Source: Pseudomonadota bacterium (lineage in GTDB: Bacteria; Pseudomonadota; Gammaproteobacteria; Burkholderiales; Ferrovaceae). From it: a stretch of DNA of 38,503 nt. The position numbers and the translations under genes were made by a program. Under the pieces are notes generated by a model. The model saw only the letters and a program-made list of their open reading frames with translations, searched no databases and was not told where the DNA came from. Shown here one piece after another: positions 10,802 to 19,355 of this stretch; positions within the stretch are counted from its first letter, which is position 1; each line of letters starts with the position of its first letter. Where the stretch lies: assembly GCA_021826025.1 (NCBI GenBank), contig JAKBBG010000005.1, positions 1 to 38,503 on the forward strand, given 5' to 3'.

Positions 10802-11640
10802 ACGGTCCCATTGTTTCCGTTGAGCTGTTGGAGCAGCATCTGGGCGATTGGGTGATTGCCGACTGTCGCCACAACCTGCAGGACGTTGACGCGGGAAAGC
10901 GGGCATTTGAGGCCGGCCATATTCCGGGGGCGATATTTTTTCATCTGGACCGTGACCTGTCCGGGCCTGCTGGCGGGGATCGGGGGCGACATCCGTTGCC
11001 CCCCGTCGATCAATGGGTGAATACCCTGGAACGGGCTGGCGTGGGTTCGGAACAGATGGTGGTAGCCTACGATGACCGGGAAGGCATGTTTGCGGCCCGT
11101 CTGTGGTGGATGTTGAGATGGCTCGGACATGAACGGGTGGCGGTGCTGGATGGCGGTTGGGCCCGCTGGTGCCAGGAAGGGAAGCCTGTTTCGGCGATGC
11201 CAGCGCCGCCGCGCCGGGCGGTTTTCCATGCCCGGGTACGGCCGGGGGAGTGCGTCGACACGGCAACCGTCCTGGAGCATCTGCATGATCCAGCCCTGAT
11301 GCTGGTGGATGCGCGTGCGGCCGACCGTTTCCGGGGCGAAAACGAAACCCTCGACCCCGTGGGCGGACATATTCCGGGAGCCCGCAACCGTCCGTTTCGA
11401 GACAATCTCCTGGCCGATGGCCGGTTCAAGCCGCCGGCCATTTTGAAAGCCGAATTCGAGGCCCTCCTGGGCGGGTTGCCGCCAGAGCGGTCCATACACC
11501 AGTGCGGCTCCGGGGTGACCGCTTGCCACAATCTGCTGGCCATGGAATATGCCGGACTGAAGGGCGGCCGTTTGTATCCCGGATCCTGGAGCGCGTGGTG
11601 CGCCGACCGGTCCCGGCCAGTGGCCGTAGGAACTCCTTGA
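10798..11640 (+). CDS. sseA: Thiosulfate/3-mercaptopyruvate sulfurtransferase
   Basis: 280 residues with two rhodanese domains. It transfers sulfur from 3-mercaptopyruvate or thiosulfate to an acceptor through a cysteine persulfide. The C-terminal catalytic loop is CGSGVT (C236-T241). The CGSGV form favours 3-mercaptopyruvate sulfurtransferase over thiosulfate rhodanese (usually CRKGV). The N-terminal domain has the non-catalytic loop with D92 in place of Cys (YDDREGM). AAGGAGG at seven-base spacing fixes the ATG at 10798, which overlaps the transporter stop. The gene ends where the rpsP promoter begins. Confidence 0.92.
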   Translation: MNGPIVSVELLEQHLGDWVIADCRHNLQDVDAGKRAFEAGHIPGAIFFHLDRDLSGPAGGDRGRHPLPPVDQWVNTLERAGVGSEQMVVAYDDREGMFAARLWWMLRWLGHERVAVLDGGWARWCQEGKPVSAMPAPPRRAVFHARVRPGECVDTATVLEHLHDPALMLVDARAADRFRGENETLDPVGGHIPGARNRPFRDNLLADGRFKPPAILKAEFEALLGGLPPERSIHQCGSGVTACHNLLAMEYAGLKGGRLYPGSWSAWCADRSRPVAVGTP

Positions 11641-11665
11641 TTTTTTGATTCAAATTTCTTACAAT
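11637..11665 (+). promoter_or_regulatory. Sigma-70 promoter for rpsP-rimM-trmD-rplS
   Basis: TTGATT (11637-11642), a 17-base spacer and TACAAT (11660-11665). The -35 box overlaps the sseA stop codon. The predicted start near 11672 leaves a leader of about 54 bases before rpsP. One of the best promoter matches in the window. Confidence 0.65.
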
Positions 11666-11725
11666 ATCGGGCTTTTTCGGGTTCGGGATTTCCCCGAGGC
11701 CCAGTCGACATAAGGTTGAGTCATC

Positions 11726-11986
11726 ATGGTAGTGATCCGATTGTCCCGTGGCGGTGCCCGCAACCGTCCTTTCTACAATGTGGTGGTTGCCGATTCGCGC
11801 AATCGCCGCGATGGCCGTTTCATCGAGCGTCTCGGGTTCTATAACCCCCTGCGCGCAGACGGACCGGATGGACTGCGTCTGGACCTGGCTCGCGTGGAAT
11901 TCTGGAAAAGCCGTGGCGCCCAGGCGTCCGATGCGGTGGAAAAGCTGATCAAGCGGGCGCCCAAGGCCGGAGCTGTCGCTGCCTAA
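11726..11986 (+). CDS. rpsP: 30S ribosomal protein S16
   Basis: 86 residues. Binds 16S rRNA during early 30S assembly. The N-terminus [21 protein letters not shown] and the later [10 protein letters not shown] are diagnostic of S16. AAGG precedes the ATG by ten bases. First gene of the conserved rpsP-rimM-trmD-rplS operon, with its own promoter upstream. Confidence 0.97.
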   Translation: MVVIRLSRGGARNRPFYNVVVADSRNRRDGRFIERLGFYNPLRADGPDGLRLDLARVEFWKSRGAQASDAVEKLIKRAPKAGAVAA

Positions 11987-11990
11987 GTGG

Positions 11991-12479
11991 GTGGTCATGG
12001 GGCGGGTTTCCGCTCCTTACGGGATTCGTGGCTGGTTTCGCATCCAGAGTTATACCGGGTCGCTGGACGGATTGGCGGCTTATCCCCGCTGGTGGCTCGG
12101 CAGCGGCTCCGGATTTCGAGAATATGAAGTGGCGGAATGGCGCGTGCATGGCGGCGCGCTCGTGGCCAGGCTGGACGGAGTGACGGATCGCTCGCAGGCC
12201 GAGTCGCTGAAAGGACAGGAAATTGCCGTTCCGCGGGACCAGTTGCCGCCTGCCGGAAAAGACGAATATTACTGGGCCGACCTTGTCGGCTTGAAGGTGA
12301 ACACCCTGTCAGGCGAGTCGCTGGGTGAAGTGGTCGAGATGCTGGGTACCGGTGCAAACGATGTGCTGGTTGTCCAGCAAGGCGAGCGCCGGCGGTTGAT
12401 TCCCTTCGTGGACGACGTGGTGCGCGATGTGCGCCTTGCAGAAGGCGTGATGGTGGTGGACTGGGGGGCGGATTACTGA
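11991..12479 (+). CDS. rimM: 16S rRNA processing/maturation factor RimM
   Basis: 162 residues from the GTG at 11991 (an ATG two codons later is also possible). RimM helps assemble the 30S head near S19. The N-terminal barrel ([13 protein letters not shown]) and the C-terminal PRC-barrel ([11 protein letters not shown] ... LIPFVDDVV) are both recognisable. It starts four bases after the rpsP stop, and its stop overlaps the trmD ATG by one base (TGATG), so translation is probably coupled along the operon. Confidence 0.95.
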   Translation: MVMGRVSAPYGIRGWFRIQSYTGSLDGLAAYPRWWLGSGSGFREYEVAEWRVHGGALVARLDGVTDRSQAESLKGQEIAVPRDQLPPAGKDEYYWADLVGLKVNTLSGESLGEVVEMLGTGANDVLVVQQGERRRLIPFVDDVVRDVRLAEGVMVVDWGADY

Positions 12480-13243
12480 TGGCCTACGCCTTCGACGTGA
12501 TTTCCCTGTTCCCGCCCGTGTTTGAAGCGCTGACGGCCCACGGTGTCACCCGCCGCGCGCTGGAACAGGGTTTGTGGAGCTTCCGGGCATGGAATCCCAG
12601 GGACTTCACTGTGGACAATTACCGGACCGTGGACGATCGCCCCTACGGAGGCGGGCCCGGCATGGTGTTGCTGGCCAGGCCTTTGGCGCAGGCGATTGAC
12701 GCAGCCAAGGCAAGACAACGCGCCATGGGCATTGCGGCGCCGAAAGTGGTTTATCTCAGCCCGCAGGGACCCGTTTTGACGCATGAACGCGTCATGCGCT
12801 ATGCCGGTGAAGAAGGGCTGGTTCTTCTGGCCGGCCGTTACGAAGGCGTTGACGAGCGTCTGCTGATGCAGTGTGTGGATGAAGAGGTGTCGATCGGCGA
12901 CTATGTCCTGTCCGGCGGCGAATTGCCGGCCATGGTGCTGATGGACGCCGTGCTGAGGCAGTTGCCCGGCGTCCTGGGGGATGCGCAGTCCGTGCAACAG
13001 GAGTCCTTCGTGCACGGATTGCTCGACACGCCGCACTTTACGCGGCCTGAAGTGTATGAAGGAATGGCAGTGCCAGCGGTGCTGATGTCCGGCAACCATG
13101 CGGAAATCGAACGCTGGCGGCGCAAGCAGGCCATAGGCAGGACCTGGCAAAAACGCCCGGATATGTTGGCACTCCAACCGCTTTCCGGGGAAGATCAAAA
13201 ACTGTTGGAAGAGTTCAAAGCAGAACTCGAAATGAAGGAGTAG
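12479..13243 (+). CDS. trmD: tRNA (guanine-37-N1)-methyltransferase
   Basis: 254 residues. Methylates G37 next to the anticodon, using SAM, which prevents frameshifting. The trefoil-knot SPOUT motifs are clear: YGGGPGMVL near residue 57, YLSPQGP near 93, [10 protein letters not shown] near 119, and [15 protein letters not shown] near 138, which forms the knot and SAM pocket. Length agrees with E. coli TrmD (255). Overlaps rimM by one base and precedes rplS by four bases. Confidence 0.97.
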   Translation: MAYAFDVISLFPPVFEALTAHGVTRRALEQGLWSFRAWNPRDFTVDNYRTVDDRPYGGGPGMVLLARPLAQAIDAAKARQRAMGIAAPKVVYLSPQGPVLTHERVMRYAGEEGLVLLAGRYEGVDERLLMQCVDEEVSIGDYVLSGGELPAMVLMDAVLRQLPGVLGDAQSVQQESFVHGLLDTPHFTRPEVYEGMAVPAVLMSGNHAEIERWRRKQAIGRTWQKRPDMLALQPLSGEDQKLLEEFKAELEMKE

Positions 13244-13247
13244 TCCC

Positions 13248-13640
13248 ATGGATGTCATCAAGCAGCTGGAACAGGAAGAAATGGCCCGCCTGGGCAAAAC
13301 GATCCCCGAGTTCGCACCCGGAGATACCGTGGTCGTGAACGTGAACGTAGTGGAAGGCGAACGCAAACGCGTCCAGGCTTTCGAAGGGGTGGTGATTGCC
13401 AAGCGCAACCGGGGGCTCAATTCCTCGTTCATCGTGCGCAAAATCTCCTCAGGTGAAGGCGTCGAACGGACTTTCCAGACCTGGTCCCCCCTGATTGCCA
13501 GCATCGAAGTCAAGCGGCGCGGCGATGTCCGGCGTGCCAAGCTTTACTATTTGCGCAACCGTTCGGGCAAGTCTGCCCGTATCCGCGAGAAGCTCGAAAC
13601 GCGCAACACGGGCACAAGCGGGAAATCTTCGGCCAGCTAA
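13248..13640 (+). CDS. rplS: 50S ribosomal protein L19
   Basis: 130 residues. Sits at the 30S-50S interface. The family segments [32 protein letters not shown] and [15 protein letters not shown] are all present. GGAG precedes the ATG. The C-terminus carries a short Thr/Ser/Gly-rich tail. The TAA stop (13638-13640) is three bases before the probable ATC start of xerD. Confidence 0.97.
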   Translation: MDVIKQLEQEEMARLGKTIPEFAPGDTVVVNVNVVEGERKRVQAFEGVVIAKRNRGLNSSFIVRKISSGEGVERTFQTWSPLIASIEVKRRGDVRRAKLYYLRNRSGKSARIREKLETRNTGTSGKSSAS

Positions 13641-13643
13641 GCG

Positions 13644-14549
13644 ATCGACCCGCTGCAGCAGGAAATTCTCGACCGATTTTGCGACAGCCTGTGGCTGGAA
13701 GATGGGCTGTCGCAAAATACCCTTGAAAGCTATCGCCGCGATCTGAGGCAGTTCCTCAACTGGCTCGAAACACGTCACCCCGGGATCGGACTGTACCAAG
13801 CAGAGCCTGTGCATGTGCAGGGCTGGCTTGCAGACCTTTACGCCGTCCGTCACGCCAAGAGTCGCACCGCCAGTCGCGCCATTTCCGCGCTCCGGCGGTT
13901 TTACCGCTGGGCCTTGCGCGACGGGAGGACGAGTGCCGACCCCACGCTGCGCATCGCGTCGCCGCGCTTGCCCCGTGCCCTGCCCAAGTCGATTTCAGAG
14001 GCGGAAGTCGAACGGCTGCTCACGGCGCCGGACCCCGAAGCGGCCCTGGGACTGAGAGACCGGGCCATGCTGGAAGTTCTCTATGCGAGCGGCTTGCGCG
14101 TATCGGAGTTGGTGTCCCTGCCGCTGGCAGGGCTGTCGCTGGACAGCGGCGTGGTCCGGGTGACCGGGAAAGGCGGGAAGGAACGTCTGGTTCCGCTGGG
14201 GGAGCAAGCCCTGGAATGGGTGCAGCGCTACCTCGGCAGCGCCCGTCCCACCCTCCTTTCAGGAAACCCGCACGAGTCGCTGTTCGTGACACAGCGCGGC
14301 CAGCCCATGTCACGCCAAGCCTTCTGGTATCTCGTCAAACGGTACGCGGCCAAAGCCGGAATCGGGGTGACGCTGTCCCCGCACACCCTCCGGCACGCCT
14401 TCGCAACCCACCTCGTCAACCATGGGGCGGACTTGCGCGTGGTGCAGCTGCTGCTTGGCCATGCAGACATTTCCACGACGCAGATCTATACCCATGTGGC
14501 GCGCGAGCGCTTGCGCCAGCTGCACGAAAAGCATCATCCTCGCGGCTGA
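13644..14549 (+). CDS. xerD: Site-specific tyrosine recombinase XerD (apparently non-canonical start)
   Basis: Resolves chromosome dimers at dif with XerC and FtsK. Counted from the ATC at 13644 the protein has 301 residues, with the catalytic set R152, K176, H247, R250, H273 and Y282, each three or four positions after its E. coli counterpart (R148 to Y279). The SAM-like N-terminal core-binding domain (DRFCDSLWLEDGL, then SYRRDLRQFLNWL) is fully coded between 13641 and 13808. That stretch contains no ATG, GTG or TTG: the first is the GTG at 13809, which would delete about 55 residues. The frame is bounded upstream by the rplS TAA. ATC at 13644 gives a near-normal length; CTG at 13653 is an alternative. 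No ribosome binding site is seen, so coupling to rplS termination is likely. A sequence error is possible. Confidence 0.88.
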   Translation: MDPLQQEILDRFCDSLWLEDGLSQNTLESYRRDLRQFLNWLETRHPGIGLYQAEPVHVQGWLADLYAVRHAKSRTASRAISALRRFYRWALRDGRTSADPTLRIASPRLPRALPKSISEAEVERLLTAPDPEAALGLRDRAMLEVLYASGLRVSELVSLPLAGLSLDSGVVRVTGKGGKERLVPLGEQALEWVQRYLGSARPTLLSGNPHESLFVTQRGQPMSRQAFWYLVKRYAAKAGIGVTLSPHTLRHAFATHLVNHGADLRVVQLLLGHADISTTQIYTHVARERLRQLHEKHHPRG

Positions 14550-14568
14550 ACCCTCTATACTTGCGCCC

Positions 14569-15177
14569 ATGACGAGTCTGATGCTGATTGCTGTCGCCGC
14601 TTACCTGGTGGGATCTCTTTCCTTTGCCGTGATCGTGAGCCGGCTCATGAAACTTCCTGACCCGCGAACCTTTGGCTCGCGCAATCCCGGGGCCACCAAC
14701 ATGCTGCGAGGCGGCAGCCGTCTGGCCGCCGCCTGGGTTTTGCTGGGAGATGCGTTCAAGGGATGGGTCGCCGTCTGGCTGGTTGCCCACGTGGCCATAC
14801 CCCTGGGCGCCGATCACCGCGCCTTGGCCGCCGCTGCGGTCGCCGTGTTCCTGGGCCACGGGTATCCGGTATTTTTCGGGTTCCGCGGCGGAAAGGGCGT
14901 GGCCACGGCCCTGGGCGTACTGCTTGCCCTGCAGCCATCGCTCGGGCTTGCCACCCTGGTCGTCTGGCTGTCTGTCATGGCAGTGACACGGGTTTCCTCG
15001 ATTTCCGCCTTATGCGCGTCGTTCGCCGCCCCCCTGCTCGGGCTCCTGTTTCTGCAGGATGGATGGGAGCGCGCCACGGTGCTGGTGCTGGCGCTGTTGC
15101 TGATCGCACACCATCACAGCAACATTCGCAGGCTGCTCAAGGGCGAAGAAATGGTTTTCAGAAAGAAAGCTCAATGA
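14569..15177 (+). CDS. plsY: Acyl-phosphate:glycerol-3-phosphate acyltransferase
   Basis: 202 residues, a polytopic inner-membrane protein. It acylates glycerol 3-phosphate from acyl-phosphate made by PlsX, the first committed phospholipid step. Diagnostic loops: GSRNPGATNMLR near residue 42, FLGHGYPVFFGFRGGKGVAT near residue 97, and HHHSNIRRLLKGEE near the C-terminus. The ATG at 14569 has no ribosome binding site; TATACT lies eight bases before it, so a leaderless or very short-leader transcript is conceivable. The 3' end overlaps the convergent ffh by seven bases. Confidence 0.94.
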   Translation: MTSLMLIAVAAYLVGSLSFAVIVSRLMKLPDPRTFGSRNPGATNMLRGGSRLAAAWVLLGDAFKGWVAVWLVAHVAIPLGADHRALAAAAVAVFLGHGYPVFFGFRGGKGVATALGVLLALQPSLGLATLVVWLSVMAVTRVSSISALCASFAAPLLGLLFLQDGWERATVLVLALLLIAHHHSNIRRLLKGEEMVFRKKAQ

Positions 15178-16523
15178 AGGCCTGGCATGAGTCCCTTCAT
15201 GCCGCGCATCAACTTGCCAACGCCGCCGCGTGAGATCATTTTCATCATTTTTTGCATCTGCTCAAACTGGGCCAGCAGCCGGTTGACTTCCTGCACCTGA
15301 ACTCCGGCGCCCGTCGCCACGCGCCGTTTTCTGGAAGCTTTGAGCAGATCGGGGTTGCGTCGTTCGGCAGGCGTCATGGCATTGATGATGCCTTCGATGC
15401 GGGCAAGGGAACGATCGTCCACGGAAGGGTTCGCCTGCAATCCTCGCGTCAGCTGGGCCGGCAGCTTGTCCATCATGGCGCCAAGGCCGCCGGCCTTTTT
15501 CATTTGTGCAATTTGGGCCTTGAAGTCCTCCAGGTCAAAGCCTTGCCCCTTTTTGATCTTGTGGGCCAGCTTTTCAGCTTCGGCCTGGTCCACCGTGCGG
15601 TGAGCCTCTTCGATCAGGGACAGCACGTCTCCCATGCCCAGGATACGGGATGCCAGGCGTTCCGGATGGAACGCCTCGAGCCCGTTCAGCTTTTCTCCCA
15701 CCCCGATGAATTTGATGGGCTTGCCGGTGATGCGCCGTACGGACAATGCTGCGCCGCCACGGGCGTCGCCGTCCAGCTTGGTCAGAACGATGCCGGTCAG
15801 CGGGAGGGCTTCCCCGAAGGCACGGGCCGTATTCACGGCGTCCTGGCCCTGCATCGCATCGACGACGAAAAGCGTTTCGACCGGATTGAGCGTGCGATGG
15901 AGATTCTGGATTTCGCGCATCATGTCGTCGTCGATGGCGAGGCGGCCGGCCGTGTCCACGATGAGCACGTCGTGGAAGTGGCGTTTCGCATGGTCCAGCG
16001 CCTTGGCCGCGATCGATTCCGGAGATTGTCCGGTGGCTGAAGGGAACCAGTCGACGCCCAGAGACTGAGCGAGTACGTGCAGTTGCTCGATGGCGGCAGG
16101 GCGGTACACGTCACAACTGACCAGCAGGACCTTTTTCTTCTGCTGCTCTTTCAGGAGCTTGGCCAGCTTGCCGGTGGAAGTGGTTTTTCCGGAGCCCTGC
16201 AGCCCTGCCATCAGAATGACCGCCGGTGGCTGGACGGCCAGGTTCAGGCCGCTGCCCTGCTCGCCCATGAGTTTGGTGAGGGACTGGTGCACAACCCCGA
16301 TCAGGGCCTGTCCCGGAGTGAGGCTCGCCAGCACGGCCTGCCCCAGGGCCTGGTCGCGGACCTCCTGGATGAAATCCTTCACAACCGGCAGGGCAACGTC
16401 GGCTTCCAGCAGGGCTAGGCGCACTTCGCGCAAGGCATCCTGCATGTTGGATTCGGTCAGGCGGGCTTGCCCGCGCAGGGTTTTGAGGACTCCTGAAAGT
16501 CGCTCGGTGAGATTGTCCAGCAT
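15171..16523 (-). CDS. ffh: Signal recognition particle protein Ffh
   Basis: 450 residues (E. coli 453). SRP54-type GTPase that binds 4.5S RNA and signal sequences and delivers ribosomes to FtsY. Order seen: N domain beginning LDNLTERLSGVLKTLRG, P-loop GLQGSGKTT near residue 105, DVYRPAAIEQL, DTAGRL, TKLDGDARGG, then the Met-rich M domain with RRNPDLLKASRKRR and MQKMMKMISRGG. The ATG at 16523 is chosen because it gives the standard N-terminus; an in-frame start at 16565 would overlap the divergent gene. Its receptor FtsY is encoded at 24.4 kb. Confidence 0.97.
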   Translation of the reverse strand: MLDNLTERLSGVLKTLRGQARLTESNMQDALREVRLALLEADVALPVVKDFIQEVRDQALGQAVLASLTPGQALIGVVHQSLTKLMGEQGSGLNLAVQPPAVILMAGLQGSGKTTSTGKLAKLLKEQQKKKVLLVSCDVYRPAAIEQLHVLAQSLGVDWFPSATGQSPESIAAKALDHAKRHFHDVLIVDTAGRLAIDDDMMREIQNLHRTLNPVETLFVVDAMQGQDAVNTARAFGEALPLTGIVLTKLDGDARGGAALSVRRITGKPIKFIGVGEKLNGLEAFHPERLASRILGMGDVLSLIEEAHRTVDQAEAEKLAHKIKKGQGFDLEDFKAQIAQMKKAGGLGAMMDKLPAQLTRGLQANPSVDDRSLARIEGIINAMTPAERRNPDLLKASRKRRVATGAGVQVQEVNRLLAQFEQMQKMMKMISRGGVGKLMRGMKGLMPGLH

Positions 16524-16565
16524 GGATAAAACAGTCCTCGCCTCATGGAATGGTAAACTAGGCAC

Positions 16566-17399
16566 ATGATGGCCGATGCCGAGCTTTATTTTATCACTGC
16601 CGCCCTCTATCTACTGCTGGCCGCCCGCGTTTGGGTGGCTCAGCGTGCGGACGCCGGCCATTCCGAAACCCATGTGGGCAAAGGCGGGCTTTCCCGGCTG
16701 CTGGTTCTCGGAGCGCTGATCGTGCATGCGGCCGTGTTGCACAGGGCCCTGTTTTCGGAAGCAAACCTCGACCTTTCTCTGGGCCACAGCCTGTCCCTGA
16801 TCGCATGGGTCACGGTGGCAATGTACTGGATTGTGAGTTTCCGGTACAGGATGGGGGTGCTGCAACCCCTGGTCCTGGCCCTTGCGGCCGGCATGGTGCT
16901 GTCACCTTTGGTGCTGCCTGCGGACAAGCAGGTTCCCTACAGCGGGCTGCTCGCGTTCAAGGTGCATTTCGTGGTGTCGTTGATGGCCTACGGGCTGTTT
17001 GCCATTGCCGCGCTCCATGCCATTTTGATGGGCGTCATGGAACAGCGGTTGCACAGTCATGACAAACGCCTGTCCCGGCTGGGAGTGTTGCCCTCCCTGG
17101 TCGCGATGGATTCGCTGCTGTTTCAAATGATACTCGTGGGATTCCTGCTGCTGACAGCCACCCTCGCGAGCGGTGTGTTCTTTTCCGAAGCGCTTTTCGG
17201 AAAGCCGCTGCCGTTCAATCACAAAGTGGTGTTTTCCTTCATTTCCTGGCTGATCTACGCAGGGCTCCTGGCCGGCCGGCAACTGTGGGGGGTGCGGGGG
17301 CGACGCGCCGCGCGCTGGACGCTGGCAGGCTTTGTCATGCTGCTGGTGGCCTACGTGGGCAGCAAGTTCGTTCTGGAAATCATCCTTCATCGTGGATGA
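16566..17399 (+). CDS. Cytochrome c assembly (CcsA/YpjD-like) membrane protein
   Basis: 277 residues with about eight transmembrane segments. The C-terminal two thirds match the CcsA/HemX-like fold: HSLSLIAWVTVAMYW, KVHFVVSLMAYGLFAIAALHAILMG, and a late FNHKVVFSFISWLIYAGLLAGRQLWG. Conserved histidines sit in or near the membrane, as in haem-handling relatives. The WWD motif of true CcsA/CcmC is absent, so a role in haem delivery is inference only. Two adjacent ATGs (16566 and 16569) are possible. Divergent from ffh, with a 42-bp gap, and overlaps the next gene by eight bases. This gene next to ffh is common in proteobacteria. Confidence 0.82.
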   Translation: MMADAELYFITAALYLLLAARVWVAQRADAGHSETHVGKGGLSRLLVLGALIVHAAVLHRALFSEANLDLSLGHSLSLIAWVTVAMYWIVSFRYRMGVLQPLVLALAAGMVLSPLVLPADKQVPYSGLLAFKVHFVVSLMAYGLFAIAALHAILMGVMEQRLHSHDKRLSRLGVLPSLVAMDSLLFQMILVGFLLLTATLASGVFFSEALFGKPLPFNHKVVFSFISWLIYAGLLAGRQLWGVRGRRAARWTLAGFVMLLVAYVGSKFVLEIILHRG

Positions 17400-18663
17400 C
17401 ACTCCGGCCGCCATCCTGATCGGTGTGTTGGCGGTGCTGCTGGTCCTGTCCGGATTCTTTTCCATGGCGGAAACCAGCATGATGGCCCTCAACCGCTATC
17501 GCCTCAAACATCTGGTGGCCCAAGGCCATCGCGGCGCCCAAAAGGTTTCCCAGTTGCTTTCCCAGACAGACCGCCTTCTGGGAGTCCTCCTGCTTGGGAA
17601 CAATTTCATCAATGCAGCGTCCGCTTCCATCGTCACCATCCTGGTGGTCCGATTCATCGGAAAAGGCGAAATGGCGATCACGCTGGGCACCGTGCTGGTC
17701 ACTTTCGCCATCCTCGTCTTTTCGGAAATCACGCCAAAAATCATCGGGGCCACCTACCCTGAAAAAATCGCGTTGCGCGTCAGCTATGTGCTGGTTCCGC
17801 TGCTCAGGCTTTGCGCGCCCATCATCTGGTTCGTCAACCTGTTTGTGCGCGGGCTGTTGCGCGCGGGTGGCCTCCGGACAAGGCCCGATGCGTCAGGGGC
17901 CGCCCTGGGCCTTGAAGAGTTGCGCATTCTCGTCCTGGAAGGCGGGCATTTCATACCCCAGAAGCACCAGCATATCCTGCTCAACCTGCTGGGGCTGCAG
18001 GACATTACCGTGGATGATGTGATGACGCCGCGCAGCCAGATCGAAGGGATCGACCTCGAATCGCCCATCGAAGACATCCGGAACCAGCTGGCAACGTCCA
18101 ACCACACCCTCCAGCTGCTCTACCGCGGAACGCCGGATGACGTGGTGGGGGTGGTTCACGTGAGGAAAGTGTTCAACCAGGCCCATTCCGGTGAATTGAC
18201 CCGCGAGAACCTCGAAGCGATCATGCAGCCCGCCTATTTCATTCCGTCGGGAACGGCCTTGTTGACGCAATTGCAAAACTTCCAGGAAACCCGGCGGAAG
18301 GCGGGGTTGGTGGTCGACGAATACGGGGAACTCGAAGGGCTCGTGACCGTGGAAGACATCCTGGAGGAAATCGTGGGAGAGTTCAGCGGCCAGGTTCCCC
18401 ATCACCAGGACTACTTCACCCGGGAGAAGGACGGCAGCGTTCTGGTGGAAGGGGTTTGTCCCCTCCGCGACTTGAACCGGAAGCTCGGGACCCATTTCCG
18501 CCTTGAAGGTCCGAGAACGCTGAACGGACTGATTCTCGAAACGCTGGAAGACATCCCGCAGCCGGGTACCGCGCTGAAAATCGACGGTCATCCGGTGGAA
18601 ATCGTGCAAACCCAGGACCGGATGGTTCGCGTGGCACGCATCGTTCTGGAAGAGCCGAAGTGA
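17392..18663 (+). CDS. HlyC/CorC-family (CNNM-like) transporter with CBS domains
   Basis: 423 residues from the GTG at 17392. Domains in order: a DUF21/CNNM membrane domain with three or four helices (to about residue 165), a CBS pair (DVMTPRSQIEGID near 206; GLVVDEYGELEGLVTVEDILEE near 305), and a C-terminal CorC_HlyC domain (about 340-415). Relatives bind ATP or Mg2+ in the CBS pair and take part in magnesium or cobalt efflux; the specific ion is not readable here. The start overlaps the preceding gene by eight bases, and its TGA overlaps the GTG of the prepilin peptidase gene, so all three are probably coupled. Confidence 0.88.
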   Translation: MDDTPAAILIGVLAVLLVLSGFFSMAETSMMALNRYRLKHLVAQGHRGAQKVSQLLSQTDRLLGVLLLGNNFINAASASIVTILVVRFIGKGEMAITLGTVLVTFAILVFSEITPKIIGATYPEKIALRVSYVLVPLLRLCAPIIWFVNLFVRGLLRAGGLRTRPDASGAALGLEELRILVLEGGHFIPQKHQHILLNLLGLQDITVDDVMTPRSQIEGIDLESPIEDIRNQLATSNHTLQLLYRGTPDDVVGVVHVRKVFNQAHSGELTRENLEAIMQPAYFIPSGTALLTQLQNFQETRRKAGLVVDEYGELEGLVTVEDILEEIVGEFSGQVPHHQDYFTREKDGSVLVEGVCPLRDLNRKLGTHFRLEGPRTLNGLILETLEDIPQPGTALKIDGHPVEIVQTQDRMVRVARIVLEEPK

Positions 18664-19355
18664 TCGGAAACTGGGAGACCCTGCCTGGGACACGTGAATC
18701 CTGGGTGGCCGGAGCAGCCGTTCTGTCGTTCGTCGCAGGCTTTGGGGTGGAGCAGGCCGTGAAACGCATTCCGCGCAGACTGACGCAGGATGGCAGCCTG
18801 CCGGACGGTTCGGGCCGGCTGGCGCGCTGGTATCGGTTCCTGCCGTTTCTATGCGGCGCACTGGCGGCGCTGGCAGCATGGCGTTTCGGCCCCGGACTGC
18901 CTGCTCTCTGCGTGTTGCTGTTCCTGTGGATGCTTCTGGCCCTGGTGTTCATCGATCTGGAAACGTATTTGCTGCCCGACATGCTCACGTTGCCGCTCTT
19001 GTGGGGAGGATTGCTGGCCAACTCCTGGGGGCTGATCACCGATCTGCATGCAGCCATTTGGGGGGCGGCGGAAGGGTACCTCCTGTTGTGGGGCGTCTAT
19101 TGGCTGTACCGTTTTCTCGCCCGTCGGGAAGGGATAGGCCGGGGGGATTTCAAGTTGCTGGCAGCCCTGGGTGCGTGGATGGGATGGGAGTCCCTGCCCC
19201 TGATCCTTCTGGGTGCTTCGCTGGCCGGGGTGGTGGTCGGCGGCATCTGGCTGAGGCGCGGGGGACATTCCCGAAACACGCCGATACCGTTCGGGCCTTT
19301 TCTTGCGGTGGCAGGATATGGTGTTATGCTTTGGGGTAAAGGAGGGATACCGTGA
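18660..19355 (+). CDS. pilD: Prepilin peptidase (A24 family), lacking the N-terminal methylase/zinc domain
   Basis: 231 residues, an integral membrane aspartyl protease that removes the leader of type IV pilin-like proteins. Both catalytic aspartates are present: D99 in FIDLETYLLPDMLTLPLLW and D163 in GIGRGDFKLLAALGAWMGW. Family members are usually 260-290 residues and carry a cytosolic loop with two CxxC zinc pairs after the first helix, needed for N-methylation. Here the region between the first helix (SFVAGFGVEQAVKRIP) and the second is only about 20 residues and has no cysteine pair. The enzyme may cleave but not methylate. pilB and pilC are not adjacent, although coaE and zapD follow as in typical pil loci. 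Starts at a GTG overlapping the previous stop. Confidence 0.87.
   Translation: MIGNWETLPGTRESWVAGAAVLSFVAGFGVEQAVKRIPRRLTQDGSLPDGSGRLARWYRFLPFLCGALAALAAWRFGPGLPALCVLLFLWMLLALVFIDLETYLLPDMLTLPLLWGGLLANSWGLITDLHAAIWGAAEGYLLLWGVYWLYRFLARREGIGRGDFKLLAALGAWMGWESLPLILLGASLAGVVVGGIWLRRGGHSRNTPIPFGPFLAVAGYGVMLWGKGGIP

Noticed and set aside
12473-13540. A 355-codon open frame on the minus strand opposite trmD and rplS
   Set aside because: It mirrors the codon bias of two certain genes on the other strand, has no recognisable domain or ribosome binding site, and is a common artefact in GC-rich DNA.
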